Shown in pieces: positions 42,459 through 51,058 of a stretch of DNA of 64,000 nt. This DNA comes from Curtobacterium sp. VKM Ac-1376 (GTDB lineage Bacteria > Actinomycetota > Actinomycetes > Actinomycetales > Microbacteriaceae). Position 1 is the stretch's first letter. Each line of letters begins with the position of its first letter. The notes under the pieces are model-generated. The model worked only from the letters and a program-made list of their open reading frames with translations, was not told where the DNA came from and searched no databases. Position numbers and translations under genes: made by a program. The stretch is from positions 1 through 64,000 of the forward strand of contig NZ_JADKRV010000013.1 in NCBI RefSeq assembly GCF_015351025.1, written 5' to 3'.

Positions 42459-43238
42459 TCAGGCCCGGTAGCGGCTCGCCAACTCGGGCGACTGTGCGCT
42501 GAACGCGATGAGGTCGGCGGAGAAGACGTTCTGGAGCAGCTCGCCCTGCTCGACGCCGGGAGCGGTGACGCTCTCGCCGAGTTCGATGCCGCGGAGGCTC
42601 GCGGTGACGACGTCGGCGGCGCTCATGCGCGGGACAGCACTGAGGTCCATGCCCTGTCGCTCGTGGAACTCGGTCGCGACGACACCGGGGAGCAGCACCT
42701 GCACGTCGACCCCGCTGGGGGAGAGTTCGGCGTGCAGCGTCTGCGAGAGCGCCAGTGAGTACGCGAGCGTCGAGGCGTACACGGCACGGCGCAGGCCGAC
42801 TTGCTCAGAGGTTGCGGGGCCGCTGAACGCGATCATGCCGGCGACGTTGACGATCTGTCCGGTGCCGCGCTCCACCATCCCCGGTGCGAGCGCACGGGTG
42901 AGGAGGGTGGGTGCGAGCACCTTCACGCCGACGAGTTCAGCCGCCTGCTCCTGGGGCAGTTCGATGAACGCGCCGTAGTGGGCGACGCCGGCGTTGTTGA
43001 CCAGCAGTGTCACCGGCTGGTCGCCCACCGCGGTGATCACGTCCTGGATGCCCTGCTGCGTCGAGAGGTCTGCGACGACGGTCCGGACGCGAACGTGCGG
43101 GAACTCGGTGGCGAGTTCGTCGAGACGCTCCTGACGTCGACCGACCGCGACGAGATCCGTGCCCTGCGCCGCCAGACGACGTGCGTACTCCCGCCCGATT
43201 CCGGACGACGCTCCGGTGACGACAGCCAGCCCGCTCAT
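42459..43238 (-). CDS. SDR-family protein lacking catalytic Ser and Lys
   Basis: The 259-residue Rossmann protein has the cofactor motif TGASSGIG at residues 8-15, NNAGVAHYG and a C-terminal helix region. The catalytic motif YXXXK reads YASTL, so Lys is Leu, and the Ser strand reads NVAGMIAF, without the usual SS. It may bind nucleotide without catalysing the normal reaction. ATG 43238 has a perfect AGGAGGA site. It is 29 bases downstream of the second SDR gene, so the two form a transcription unit. Confidence 0.85.
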   Translation of the reverse strand: MSGLAVVTGASSGIGREYARRLAAQGTDLVAVGRRQERLDELATEFPHVRVRTVVADLSTQQGIQDVITAVGDQPVTLLVNNAGVAHYGAFIELPQEQAAELVGVKVLAPTLLTRALAPGMVERGTGQIVNVAGMIAFSGPATSEQVGLRRAVYASTLAYSLALSQTLHAELSPSGVDVQVLLPGVVATEFHERQGMDLSAVPRMSAADVVTASLRGIELGESVTAPGVEQGELLQNVFSADLIAFSAQSPELASRYRA

Positions 43239-43267
43239 GGTGTTCCTCCTCGCTCGATGCACCGCGA

Positions 43268-44008
43268 TCAGTGCCCCGGAAGCATCGTGAGGGCCTGCGA
43301 CCGCTGCGCGAGCAGTTCGTCGTACGTTCCGTCCCGCTCGGCCCAGCGGAGACGCTGGGCGGCTTCGACGATGATCTCGTTCGGGGTGTCCGGACCGCTG
43401 ATGAGCTGCATCACTTCGTCGAGGTAGTCGTCCAGCGGCAGCGCGGCGGGGTTCATCCCACCCTGTGCCTCGGTGGCGACGGCGGGGGGAACGAGCTCCG
43501 TGACGCGGACGCCGACCCCCGCCAGCTGCGGACGGAGTGACTCGGTGTACGCGTGCACCCCGGCCTTCGAGGCGCCGTACGTCGGCATGACCGGGAACGG
43601 CAGGTGCGCGATCCCGGAGGTCACGGTCACGATGTCCCCGTCGCGTCGTGCGACGAGATGCGGGGTGAAGGCATCGATGACGCGGATGGTGCCGGTGAGG
43701 TTCACGGAGATCGTCGTCTCGGCGGCCGTGAAGTGCTCGGGGTCGCGCAGGTCCTCGGGGATCATGACGCCGGACATCGTGACGACGACGTCGAGCTCGG
43801 GGTGGCGCTCGAGGACCTCGTCCCGGGCGCGGAGCACGGAGTCGGGATCCGTGACGTCGATCCGGACGGTCTCGACGTCCGTGACACGGTCCACGGTCCG
43901 TCCGCCCACGATGACGGTGCTGCCGGCGCCAGCGAAGCGTCGAGCGAGACCGAGACCGATGCCCGAGGTACCGCCGACGATGAGGACTGTTCGATCGGTG
44001 ATGTTCAT
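43268..44008 (-). CDS. SDR-family oxidoreductase, DltE-like
   Basis: This 246-residue enzyme has an intact SDR site: GGTSGIG for cofactor, SGIAHLP with the catalytic Ser and YGASK with Tyr and Lys. The Gly-Gly-Thr motif resembles the DltE-like subgroup. ATG 44008 has GGAAG eight bases upstream. It diverges from the regulator gene at 44155 by 146 bases, so that regulator may control this pair. Confidence 0.87.
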   Translation of the reverse strand: MNITDRTVLIVGGTSGIGLGLARRFAGAGSTVIVGGRTVDRVTDVETVRIDVTDPDSVLRARDEVLERHPELDVVVTMSGVMIPEDLRDPEHFTAAETTISVNLTGTIRVIDAFTPHLVARRDGDIVTVTSGIAHLPFPVMPTYGASKAGVHAYTESLRPQLAGVGVRVTELVPPAVATEAQGGMNPAALPLDDYLDEVMQLISGPDTPNEIIVEAAQRLRWAERDGTYDELLAQRSQALTMLPGH

Positions 44009-44141
44009 CACGTCTTCTTCCGTTGGTGTGTCCGTCGCCGTTCGTGCGACCTGCCCTCATCGTCGGCGCAGCTGTCCCACCGAGGAAGGTCCCCACTGGT
44101 CCGGGGAGTCGCAGGGCCTCCCTCAGCACGGAGATCAGAAC

Positions 44142-44147
44142 TACCGT
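44142..44147 (+). promoter_or_regulatory. -10 element of the leaderless regulator gene
   Basis: TACCGT ends seven bases before the GTG at 44155; there is no ribosome site. Confidence 0.55.
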
Positions 44148-44154
44148 GACACTC

Positions 44155-44985
44155 GTGAACGACGACGACGACGGAGCGAACAGGCTGGGCGAGTACCTCC
44201 GCGCCCGCCGCGGAACCCTCACTCCTGATCGCGTCGGCCTCACCGCAGGGACCAATCGGCGGGTCCCGGGACTCCGGCGCGAGGAAGTCGCCCTGCTCGC
44301 CGGGATCAGTGCGGACTACTACCTGCGACTCGAGCGGGGCCGCGACAGCAATCCATCGATGCAGGTCCTCGAGGCGCTCGCACGGGTGCTGCAGCTGGAC
44401 GAGGTCGAGACCGCGTACCTGATGACACTCGGAGGCCCGCGTCCGCGTGCTCCGCGGCGACCGCGCGAGGAACACGTCCCGGCGCGACTGCACCACTTGC
44501 TCGGGTCCATCGACGCACCGGCGTTCATCGAAGGACGGTACTTCGACGTCCTCGCCGCGAACGCTGCTGCCATAGCCTTCTCACCGCGCCTCAGACCGGG
44601 CAACAACCGTCTGCGGTCGCTGCTGCTCGACCCGGAGGAACGCGAGTTCCACCAGCAGTGGGAACAGTCGGTGCGTGCCTTCATCGCACTCTTCCGGCAC
44701 TCGACAGCGGACGACGTCGACGACGCCCGCGCCATCGAACTCGTCGGCGAGCTCTCGCTCGCGAGCGCTCGGTTCCGTGAAGAGTGGGCACGGCAGGGCG
44801 TGAAGAGCTTCAGTGGTGGCCCGGTCCACGTGCAGCACCCCGTCGTCGGTCCGTTGGAGCTCCATCGGGAGAAGCTGCAGGTCGAGGACCTGATCCTCGT
44901 CGTCTACTACGCCGACGAGGGCGGTCCGACAGCTGAGAAGCTCCGCATGCTGCAGTCCCTGGCGACGCCGCCGCTGCAGCCCTGA
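44155..44985 (+). CDS. HTH transcriptional regulator with MmyB-like domain
   Basis: The 276-residue protein has an N-terminal XRE-type HTH (LGEYLRARR, then RREEVALLAGISADYYLRLERG at about 41-61) and a C-terminal MmyB-like ligand domain with LRSLLLDPEER, typical of repressors that control an adjacent SDR gene. The N-terminus is Asp-rich. Divergent placement to the two SDR genes fits that. An in-frame GTG at 44146 overlaps the -10 element and is less likely. Confidence 0.88.
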   Translation: MNDDDDGANRLGEYLRARRGTLTPDRVGLTAGTNRRVPGLRREEVALLAGISADYYLRLERGRDSNPSMQVLEALARVLQLDEVETAYLMTLGGPRPRAPRRPREEHVPARLHHLLGSIDAPAFIEGRYFDVLAANAAAIAFSPRLRPGNNRLRSLLLDPEEREFHQQWEQSVRAFIALFRHSTADDVDDARAIELVGELSLASARFREEWARQGVKSFSGGPVHVQHPVVGPLELHREKLQVEDLILVVYYADEGGPTAEKLRMLQSLATPPLQP

Positions 44986-44998
44986 GGCTGCAGCGGCG
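44969..44998 (+). terminator. Hairpin with the stop codon in its loop
   Basis: A perfect 13-bp stem (44969-44981 with 44986-44998) leaves a 4-base loop that holds the TGA of the regulator gene. Confidence 0.75.
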
Positions 44999-45046
44999 CC
45001 GGTCACGCGCGCATCGTTCGATCGCGCGCAGGATGGACGGACGAAC

Positions 45047-45095
45047 GGACGGACGGGAGGCGCGGTACCGGCTGCACCGTGCCTCCCGTCCGTCC
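45047..45095. repeat. Palindrome of the GACGGACGGGAGGC family
   Basis: Arms 45047-45066 and 45076-45095 match at 19 of 20 positions around a 9-base loop, between two convergent genes. Confidence 0.85.
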
Positions 45096-45113
45096 TGTGG
45101 TGCGTTCCGGGCG

Positions 45114-46343
45114 TCAGGCGCCGTCCGGACCGCCGCCGCCACCCATGCCGCCCGAGGCTTCCTGCTGCTCGACGCTGTTCGCGTAGTCGTTGGACGGGTC
45201 GCGGTAGATGGTGTGGACGTGCCCCCAGCCGGAGGTGCTGACGCCGTCGACGTCAGCACCGGCGGAACCCTGCTGCGCCTCGAAGGCGACGTACACGTTC
45301 GCCCCGGAGATGGAGAAGTTGATCCCGTTGCCGGTGCTCATGTCGTAGGTGGTCTCGCCGGACCAGGCGATGACGGTGTCGTCGAGGGTGGCCTCGATCT
45401 CGGCGCGGGTGGTGGCCGCGCTCTCCTCGTCGGCCATGCCGGACCAGTTCGCGATGAGGTCGAGCAGGAGCTCGCGCTGCTCGTCGGTGAGGTCTGCGCC
45501 GGTGAGGCCGTCGCCGGTGGTGAAGTCGCAGGTGTCGCCGGGCGCGCACATCGACACGTCACCGGCGGTCAACGTCTCCTGCTGCTCCGCGGTCAGGGAG
45601 TCGTAGAACGCGAACGCGTCGGTGTAGATGCCGTCGAACGGCTGGACCTCGTCGCCGTCGGCGTCCGTGTACACGGCGGGTTGCACGCCGAGGTGAGTGG
45701 GGGCGAAGGTGATGGCGTCCTCGGTGCCGTCGAGGGTGGCGTTGATGCCCAGGTGGTGGCCGCCGAACTGCACCTCGAAGGCGCTGGTGTCGGACGGGTC
45801 GCCGAAGAAGGCGATGTAGTACTGGCCGAGGGAGCTCTCGGTGCTGTTGCTGTTCTCGGCGAGGTACTCGTCGCCGCCGATGATGCTCGTCGCGGTCTCG
45901 TACGCGTCATCGCTGAGGAGTGCTTCCAGCACCGCCATCGCGGCGGTCTGCTGCTCCTCGGTCAGGTCGGTGAGGTTCAGTCCGGCGCGCTCGACGAACG
46001 TGACGGGGAAGTTCGACCACGAGGTCGTCTTCGTCTCGTCGTCGTAGTCGTACAGCACGGATTCTCGCTGCTCGTCGGACAGGGTGTCGAGGAACGCCTC
46101 CGCGGCTGATGCTGTCGCCGAGATGGTCTCGGCGGTGGTCGAGGAGTCCGACGTCGTCGCGGCCTCGGCTGATGACGAGATGGTCGCCTCGGGGGCCGCG
46201 GTGGCGGAGGTCGAGCCGGAGGACGTGGTCGAGCCGGACGTGCAGCCTGCCAGGACGAGTCCACTGATCAGAAGCAGGCTGGTCCCGATCAGGATCCGCG
46301 GTCGCCGGAAGCGTGTGGTGGGGATGTCTGTGTGATCGCTCAT
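45114..46343 (-). CDS. DUF3500 lipoprotein
   Basis: The 409-residue secreted protein has a signal ending LAGC (Cys about 34), a Ser/Thr/Ala linker of some 50 residues and a DUF3500 domain: FLDTLSDEQRESVLYDYDD near 83, WSNFP, LTEEQQTAAMAVLEALLS, then FGGHHLGIN and HVHTIYRDPSNDY near the end. The tail is Gly-rich. The family occurs in cell-surface proteins and has no settled function. ATG 46343 lacks a clear ribosome site. Confidence 0.85.
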   Translation of the reverse strand: MSDHTDIPTTRFRRPRILIGTSLLLISGLVLAGCTSGSTTSSGSTSATAAPEATISSSAEAATTSDSSTTAETISATASAAEAFLDTLSDEQRESVLYDYDDETKTTSWSNFPVTFVERAGLNLTDLTEEQQTAAMAVLEALLSDDAYETATSIIGGDEYLAENSNSTESSLGQYYIAFFGDPSDTSAFEVQFGGHHLGINATLDGTEDAITFAPTHLGVQPAVYTDADGDEVQPFDGIYTDAFAFYDSLTAEQQETLTAGDVSMCAPGDTCDFTTGDGLTGADLTDEQRELLLDLIANWSGMADEESAATTRAEIEATLDDTVIAWSGETTYDMSTGNGINFSISGANVYVAFEAQQGSAGADVDGVSTSGWGHVHTIYRDPSNDYANSVEQQEASGGMGGGGGPDGA

Positions 46344-46473
46344 GGCTGGACTCTGGGTGCCGTTCCCGTGAAGCGCCGATGAGGCCGCTTGCACCGTCGG
46401 AAGAACGCCGCATCGTCCCGTCGGATCTGTTGGCCTCCGCCGATGGGGTAAGTTCGTGGCGACAGAACCAAGG

Positions 46474-46503
46474 GAGTTCGTTCACGCGAGGGTGAACGAA
46501 CTC
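46474..46503. promoter_or_regulatory. Perfect 12-bp dyad upstream of the MFS gene
   Basis: GAGTTCGTTCAC (46474-46485) and GTGAACGAACTC (46492-46503) are exact inverted copies 6 bases apart, 115 bases before the MFS start, with a half-site AGTTCG at about 46451. It looks like an operator for a dimeric regulator of the pump and perhaps of the divergent lipoprotein gene. Confidence 0.65.
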
Positions 46504-46617
46504 GTGCAGCTCGATCTGCCACCTCATCGTCCTTCGGTTCGCCTTCTCCCGCATCCTCAGCGGCTCCGCGCCTACGCGCCGTGCGAGAGAGACGAGCAGC
46601 GTCCACGAAGGAGAACC

Positions 46618-48087
46618 ATGAGTACCCCCACGTCCGACATCACCGTGCCGAAGGCCGAGACGTCGTCGTCCCTCCCCGCTCGACAGACACCGGCTCCCGG
46701 GGGCCAGGTCGGCATCACCATCGCCCTCGCCGTCCTCGGGGTGTTCGTCACCTACGTCCCGATCACCGGCGTCAGCGTGTCACTCGACACCATTGCTCGG
46801 GCCACCGGCGCATCCCCCTCTCAGCTCCAGTGGGTGTCCGACGGGTACATCATCCCCATGGCTGCAGCGGTCCTGTCCGCGGGGGTGTTCGGCGACCTGC
46901 ACGGTCGCCGCCGGGTGTTCTCCATCGGGATGGTCTTGACCGTCCTCGGAGCGATCATCGCGGGCTTCGCCAGTCTGCTGGGCGACAGTGCCGTCTTCGT
47001 GCTCTGGGGTGCACAGGCTGTCGCGGGCCTCGGCGCGGGACTCCTGCTCCCCACCACGCTCGCGCTCATCGCCGTCGCTGTGCCCAACCCGGTCGAGCGC
47101 GGCAAGTACATCGGCTTCTGGGCAACCGGCATCGTGGTCGGCCTCGCCGTCGGGCCGCTCTTCTCCGGCGCGATCCTGTCGTTCGCCGGTTGGGGCTGGA
47201 TCTTCGTCCCCTCCGGGGTCCTCGCCGCCGCAGCCGGTCTCTTCGCCCACGTCAAGCTCCCCGAATCGAAGAGCCCCGCTGGGCGGCACCTCGACTGGCC
47301 GGGGCAGATCACGGCCACGATCGCCATCGCGGCCTCGATCTACGGCGTCATCGAGGGTGGGGCCCAGGGCTGGGGTTCCCTGGCCGCCGTCGTCGGGCTC
47401 GTCATCGGCGGCATCTCCCTCATCGCGTTCGTCGTCGTCGAATCGCGCTCGACGGCTCCGATCATGGACCTCGGACTCTTCCGGTCCGTCTCGTTCAGCG
47501 CAGCGGGACTCGCCGCGCTCGTCGCGTTGTTCTCCGTGGTGGGCACCATGTTCCTGCTGAGCCTCTTCCTCGGCGCCGTCCAGCACCTCGACGCCCTCGG
47601 CATCGGTGTCCGCCTCCTGTTCGTCTCGGGAGTCGCGACGGTCGTCAGTCCGATCGTCGGCATGCTGTTGGCGAAGGTGAAGCCGATCCTCCTCCTGACC
47701 GCGGGTCTGATCCTCAACGCAGGAGCCGTCCTGCTGTTGACCGGGGTCGAGGACGACACCTCCCTGGGGCAGTTCGCCTGGCGCTTGGCGGTCTTCGGCG
47801 TCTCGCTGTCGCTGATGCTGACGAGCGTGTCGCTCGTGGCGATCAACTCGGCGCCGTGGAGCCAGGCGAGCATGGCCTCAGCCGCCAACACCGCGCTCCG
47901 TCAGACGGGCGGTGCCCTCGGCCCGGCGATCCTCGGCGCGGTGTACATCAGCGACATCGGTTCGGGCGCAGCCCCCGCTGCTGCCCTCCACTCGGCGCTG
48001 GTGGTGAACCTGGTGCTGATCCTCGTGTCGGCCGTCGTGAGCGTCATCGCCGTCGTCATCCCCGGCAAGGACCCGAACGCCCGCTGA
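46618..48087 (+). CDS. MFS drug-efflux-type transporter (DHA2-like)
   Basis: The 489-residue membrane protein has about 14 spans, as in the EmrB/QacA group of proton-coupled exporters. Motif A is seen as GDLHGRRRVF near residue 91; the motif-C-like run WGAQAVAGLGAGLLLPTTLALI lies in the following spans. ATG 46618 has AAGGAG six bases upstream. The drug or metabolite is unknown; the dyad in front suggests ligand-controlled expression. Confidence 0.9.
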   Translation: MSTPTSDITVPKAETSSSLPARQTPAPGGQVGITIALAVLGVFVTYVPITGVSVSLDTIARATGASPSQLQWVSDGYIIPMAAAVLSAGVFGDLHGRRRVFSIGMVLTVLGAIIAGFASLLGDSAVFVLWGAQAVAGLGAGLLLPTTLALIAVAVPNPVERGKYIGFWATGIVVGLAVGPLFSGAILSFAGWGWIFVPSGVLAAAAGLFAHVKLPESKSPAGRHLDWPGQITATIAIAASIYGVIEGGAQGWGSLAAVVGLVIGGISLIAFVVVESRSTAPIMDLGLFRSVSFSAAGLAALVALFSVVGTMFLLSLFLGAVQHLDALGIGVRLLFVSGVATVVSPIVGMLLAKVKPILLLTAGLILNAGAVLLLTGVEDDTSLGQFAWRLAVFGVSLSLMLTSVSLVAINSAPWSQASMASAANTALRQTGGALGPAILGAVYISDIGSGAAPAAALHSALVVNLVLILVSAVVSVIAVVIPGKDPNAR

Positions 48088-48097
48088 ACCGGGTGCG

Positions 48098-48132
48098 GGA
48101 ATCGCGGTCGTCGATCCCACGACCGCGGTTCC
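48098..48132. terminator. Hairpin between MFS and esterase genes
   Basis: A 14-bp stem (48098-48111 with 48119-48132, one G-T pair) with a 7-base loop follows the MFS stop by 10 bases; both flanking genes run into it. No T-run. Confidence 0.7.
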
Positions 48133-48201
48133 GTCCTGGTCGTCGAGGGTGTCGGACACGCGCCGTCGCCCGAGGTGGGCGCATCGGCGCGTGGCCCGAC
48201 G

Positions 48202-49269
48202 TCAAGCGGTCTGCGTCAGGAGCCAGTCCCTCGCCGCGGCGATCTGGTAGGCGGGCTGGAAGGAAGCCATGTGCTCACTGCTTCCGCCCATGCTGGACGA
48301 GGAGCTGGCGCCGCTGACCTCGAGGACCGACCCGGTCGTGAAGGTGGCGAAGTTCGCGCTGTCACCAGAGGCGAGGAGATCGCTCACCGTCGACTCGATC
48401 TCCTCGGAGGACCAGGTCGCGTCGACGCTCGCCGTGCCGTACCCGACGTCCGCGTCCTTCAGGATCGCCTGCACGTCGGTCTGCCCCCCGGAAGCGTTCT
48501 CGTCACCACCGGCGGCGAAGTACACGAAGTTCTCGTCCGCGAGTCCGTCGAGCGTGCTCGGGTCCCACTGCCCGGAGACGATCATCTCCGCGGCGAAGAG
48601 GTCGGGGTGCTCCGCCGCCAGGTACATCACCGTCATCGCTCCCATGGACTGCCCGGTGCCGTAGACCCGGTCGGTGTCGACGCTGTACTCGTCCTCGATG
48701 GAGGCGAGCAGACGAGCCGTCATCTCGACGGAGTCGGTCGTGGTGTAGCTGCCGTGGTCGTCCAGGATGACCTCGGGGTACTCGGGGACGACCACGATGC
48801 TCTCCTGGACCGCCTGCTGCTCGTCACTGGCCCAGATGAGTGCGCCGTACTGCGAGAGCGGTGCCGTCACGTCCTGGCCGACGAGGCTGGAGTCGGCGAT
48901 GTAGAGGACCACCGGGTAGGTCTTCGACGAGTCGTAGTCGTCCGGCAGGAAGATGTTGTACGGCAGTGATCCGCCGGTCTCCGAGTCCGAGTAGGTCTCC
49001 TGCTCGAACTTGTCGGTCACCTCGGCGACGAGGGTCTCCAGCGAGGGGCTCGTCGAACTCGCCGTGCTGGACGAGGACGTCGAGGAATCGCTGGGGGTCG
49101 CGCTGGAGGTGGCACTCGGCGTCACCGAACTCGCGGCGCTCGACGAACCGCTTCCGGCAGAGGCGCTGGACTCGCTGGTGCTGCAGGCGGTGAGGCCGGC
49201 GGGCATCAGGACGGCTGTGATCGCAGCGGCTGTGCCGCGCTTGCTGATGTTCGTCTTCATGGGAGCCAT
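48202..49269 (-). CDS. Secreted esterase-like lipoprotein
   Basis: The 355-residue protein has a signal ending LTAC (Cys about 29) and a 50-residue Ser/Thr/Ala linker, like the DUF3500 protein. The catalytic part resembles prolyl-oligopeptidase/feruloyl-esterase folds: LPYNIFLPDDYDSSKTYPVVLYI near 102, GTGQSMGAM with the nucleophile Ser near 209, and a possible His in SSEHM near the C-terminus. It would act outside the cell on an ester or peptide. The ATG at 49269 is used because AGGAGG lies upstream; the next ATG is three codons in. Confidence 0.82.
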   Translation of the reverse strand: MAPMKTNISKRGTAAAITAVLMPAGLTACSTSESSASAGSGSSSAASSVTPSATSSATPSDSSTSSSSTASSTSPSLETLVAEVTDKFEQETYSDSETGGSLPYNIFLPDDYDSSKTYPVVLYIADSSLVGQDVTAPLSQYGALIWASDEQQAVQESIVVVPEYPEVILDDHGSYTTTDSVEMTARLLASIEDEYSVDTDRVYGTGQSMGAMTVMYLAAEHPDLFAAEMIVSGQWDPSTLDGLADENFVYFAAGGDENASGGQTDVQAILKDADVGYGTASVDATWSSEEIESTVSDLLASGDSANFATFTTGSVLEVSGASSSSSMGGSSEHMASFQPAYQIAAARDWLLTQTA

Positions 49270-49387
49270 GCTGTGGAGGCCTCCTGGTCGGAGCCCCGCG
49301 CACGGCTGTGACGCGTCTAAGAGCTCCCGATGACCGCCTGCTCACCGGGCCCGTTCGCCGCTGCCGGGGTCATCACGTCGTCACCGC

Positions 49388-49783
49388 TCAGGTGATCGAG
49401 AGCCCGGCGATCAGTTCCTGCACCCGCGCCCGCACGTCGTCGCGGATCGGTCGGACGGCGTCGAGGTCGAGCCCTGCCGGGTCGGTGAGGTCCCAGTCCT
49501 CGTAGCGCTTGCCGGGGAACACCGGGCACGCGTCCCCGCAGCCCATGGTGATGACGACGTCCGCAGCGCGAACGGCATCGGTGCTGAGCAGGGCGGGCTG
49601 CTCGCTCCGGATGTCGATCCCATCCTCGAGCATGGCCTCGACGACCACCGGGTTGAGCTGGTCGGCCGGTTCGGAGCCGGCGCTGCGGACGTCGACGCGG
49701 TCCCCGGCCAGGCGCTGGAGGTACCCGGCGGCCATCTGGGATCTGCCGGCGTTGTGGACGCAGACGAACAGGACTGTGGGCAT
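49388..49783 (-). CDS. arsC: Arsenate reductase (low-molecular-weight phosphatase fold)
   Basis: The 131-residue enzyme reduces arsenate to arsenite. It has the P-loop C8-VHNAG-R14 at the N-terminus and, later, GCGDACPVFPG with two more Cys and the acid DPAG loop, the layout of thioredoxin- or mycothiol-coupled ArsC. It is 13 bases downstream of chrA and shares its transcription unit. Confidence 0.92.
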   Translation of the reverse strand: MPTVLFVCVHNAGRSQMAAGYLQRLAGDRVDVRSAGSEPADQLNPVVVEAMLEDGIDIRSEQPALLSTDAVRAADVVITMGCGDACPVFPGKRYEDWDLTDPAGLDLDAVRPIRDDVRARVQELIAGLSIT

Positions 49784-49796
49784 GGCGGGATTCCGA

Positions 49797-51011
49797 TCAG
49801 AGGAGGACGGCGCCGAGCAGGCCGGCCCCGATGACGACGGCCCACGGGGGTGCGGACCAGTGGACGAGGGCGACGAACGCCGCGACGGCGAGGGCGAGTG
49901 CGGTGACGGATCGGACGCCCTCGGTGAGGACGGGATCCCAGAGTGCCGCGGCGAGGAGTCCGACCACGCCCGCGTTCACACCGGCCAGCACCCTCCGAGC
50001 CCACGGCAGGCCGCGCAGCCTGTGCCAGAAGGGCAGCGCGCCGACGACGAGGAGCGCCGCGGGCAGGAAGATCCCGACCAGCGCCACGGCGGCACCGACG
50101 AGGCCCGTGGGGCTGGTCTCGCTGACGGCACCGAGGTAGGCGGCGAAGGTGAACAGCGGACCGGGCACCGCCTGCGCGGCGCCGTACCCGGCGAGGAAGT
50201 CGGCCTGCCCGGCCAGGTGGGTACCGACGGTCTGCGACTCGAGGAGCGGCAGCACGACGTGTCCGCCGCCGAACACCAGGGACCCGGCCTGGGCGAAGAC
50301 GCCGAACAGGCGGACGGCGCCGGTGCCCGCGGCTGCGACGGGAGCGACCACGAGGAGGACCGCGAACGCGCCGAGCGCAGGGACCGCGACCCAGCGAGGG
50401 ATGCGCACGACCATCCCCGAGTTGCCGTGGTCAGCCGTCGAGCGCACCACGCCGCGGAGCCACACCGCGCCGATCACCCCGCACCCCGCGATGGCACCGA
50501 CCTGCGCCGCCGGCCCGGGGACCAGGAGCACCACGACCGCGGCGGCTCCGGCGATCGTCGCGCGACGGCGGTCCGGTGTCAGCGACCGAGCCATCCCGAG
50601 CACCGCCTGCGCAACGACCGCGGCGGCCGCTGCCTGCAGGCCGAGCAGCCACCCGGCACGGGCGACGTCGGGTGACCCGCTGACCAGCAGGGCGAACGCC
50701 ACGAGGAGCACCGCGGACGGCAGCGTGAAGCCGCACCACGCGGCGACCAGCCCGAGCAGCCCGGCACGCTGCAGCCCGAGCGCCATCCCGACCTGGCTGG
50801 ACGCCGGCCCGGGCAGGAACTGGCAGAGCGCCACCAGGTCGGCGTACGCGTCCTCGTCCAGCCACCGGCGCCGGACCACGAACGCCTCGCGGAAGTACCC
50901 GAGGTGCGCCACCGGGCCGCCGAACGAGGTCAGCCCGAGCCGCAGGAACACGACGAACACCGACACGACGGACGAGCGAGCAGCCGGAGGGGCCTCGCTG
51001 CTCGTCACCAC
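49797..51011 (-). CDS. chrA: Chromate efflux transporter
   Basis: The 404-residue bidomain CHR-family protein exports chromate. The signature FGGPVAHLGYF near residue 30 is followed by CQFLPGPASSQVGMALG near 63, and the related FGGGHVVLPLL plus AVPGPLFTFAAYLG mark the second, inverted half. About ten spans are predicted. Start is one of two successive GTG codons (51011 or 51008). It diverges from the ArsR-fusion gene by 45 bases, within reach of the same operator. Confidence 0.94.
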   Translation of the reverse strand: MVTSSEAPPAARSSVVSVFVVFLRLGLTSFGGPVAHLGYFREAFVVRRRWLDEDAYADLVALCQFLPGPASSQVGMALGLQRAGLLGLVAAWCGFTLPSAVLLVAFALLVSGSPDVARAGWLLGLQAAAAAVVAQAVLGMARSLTPDRRRATIAGAAAVVVLLVPGPAAQVGAIAGCGVIGAVWLRGVVRSTADHGNSGMVVRIPRWVAVPALGAFAVLLVVAPVAAAGTGAVRLFGVFAQAGSLVFGGGHVVLPLLESQTVGTHLAGQADFLAGYGAAQAVPGPLFTFAAYLGAVSETSPTGLVGAAVALVGIFLPAALLVVGALPFWHRLRGLPWARRVLAGVNAGVVGLLAAALWDPVLTEGVRSVTALALAVAAFVALVHWSAPPWAVVIGAGLLGAVLL

Positions 51012-51020
51012 CCGCTCATC

Positions 51021-51058
51021 TTGACGGTGGCAGATGGTTCAGTCAACATTGAATCAAT
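51021..51058 (+). promoter_or_regulatory. Promoter and ArsR-type operator
   Basis: TTGACG (51021-51026) and AACATT (51045-51050) are 18 bases apart. ATTGAATCAAT (51048-51058), a perfect dyad, and TCAACATTGA (51043-51052) overlap the -10 element and the start codon, so a bound repressor would block RNA polymerase. The mRNA would start at about the ATG (51057). Confidence 0.7.

Noticed and set aside
45006..45030. GCGCGC-rich palindrome after the regulator gene
   Set aside because: Short and of simple sequence; it adds nothing beyond the two stronger hairpins on either side.
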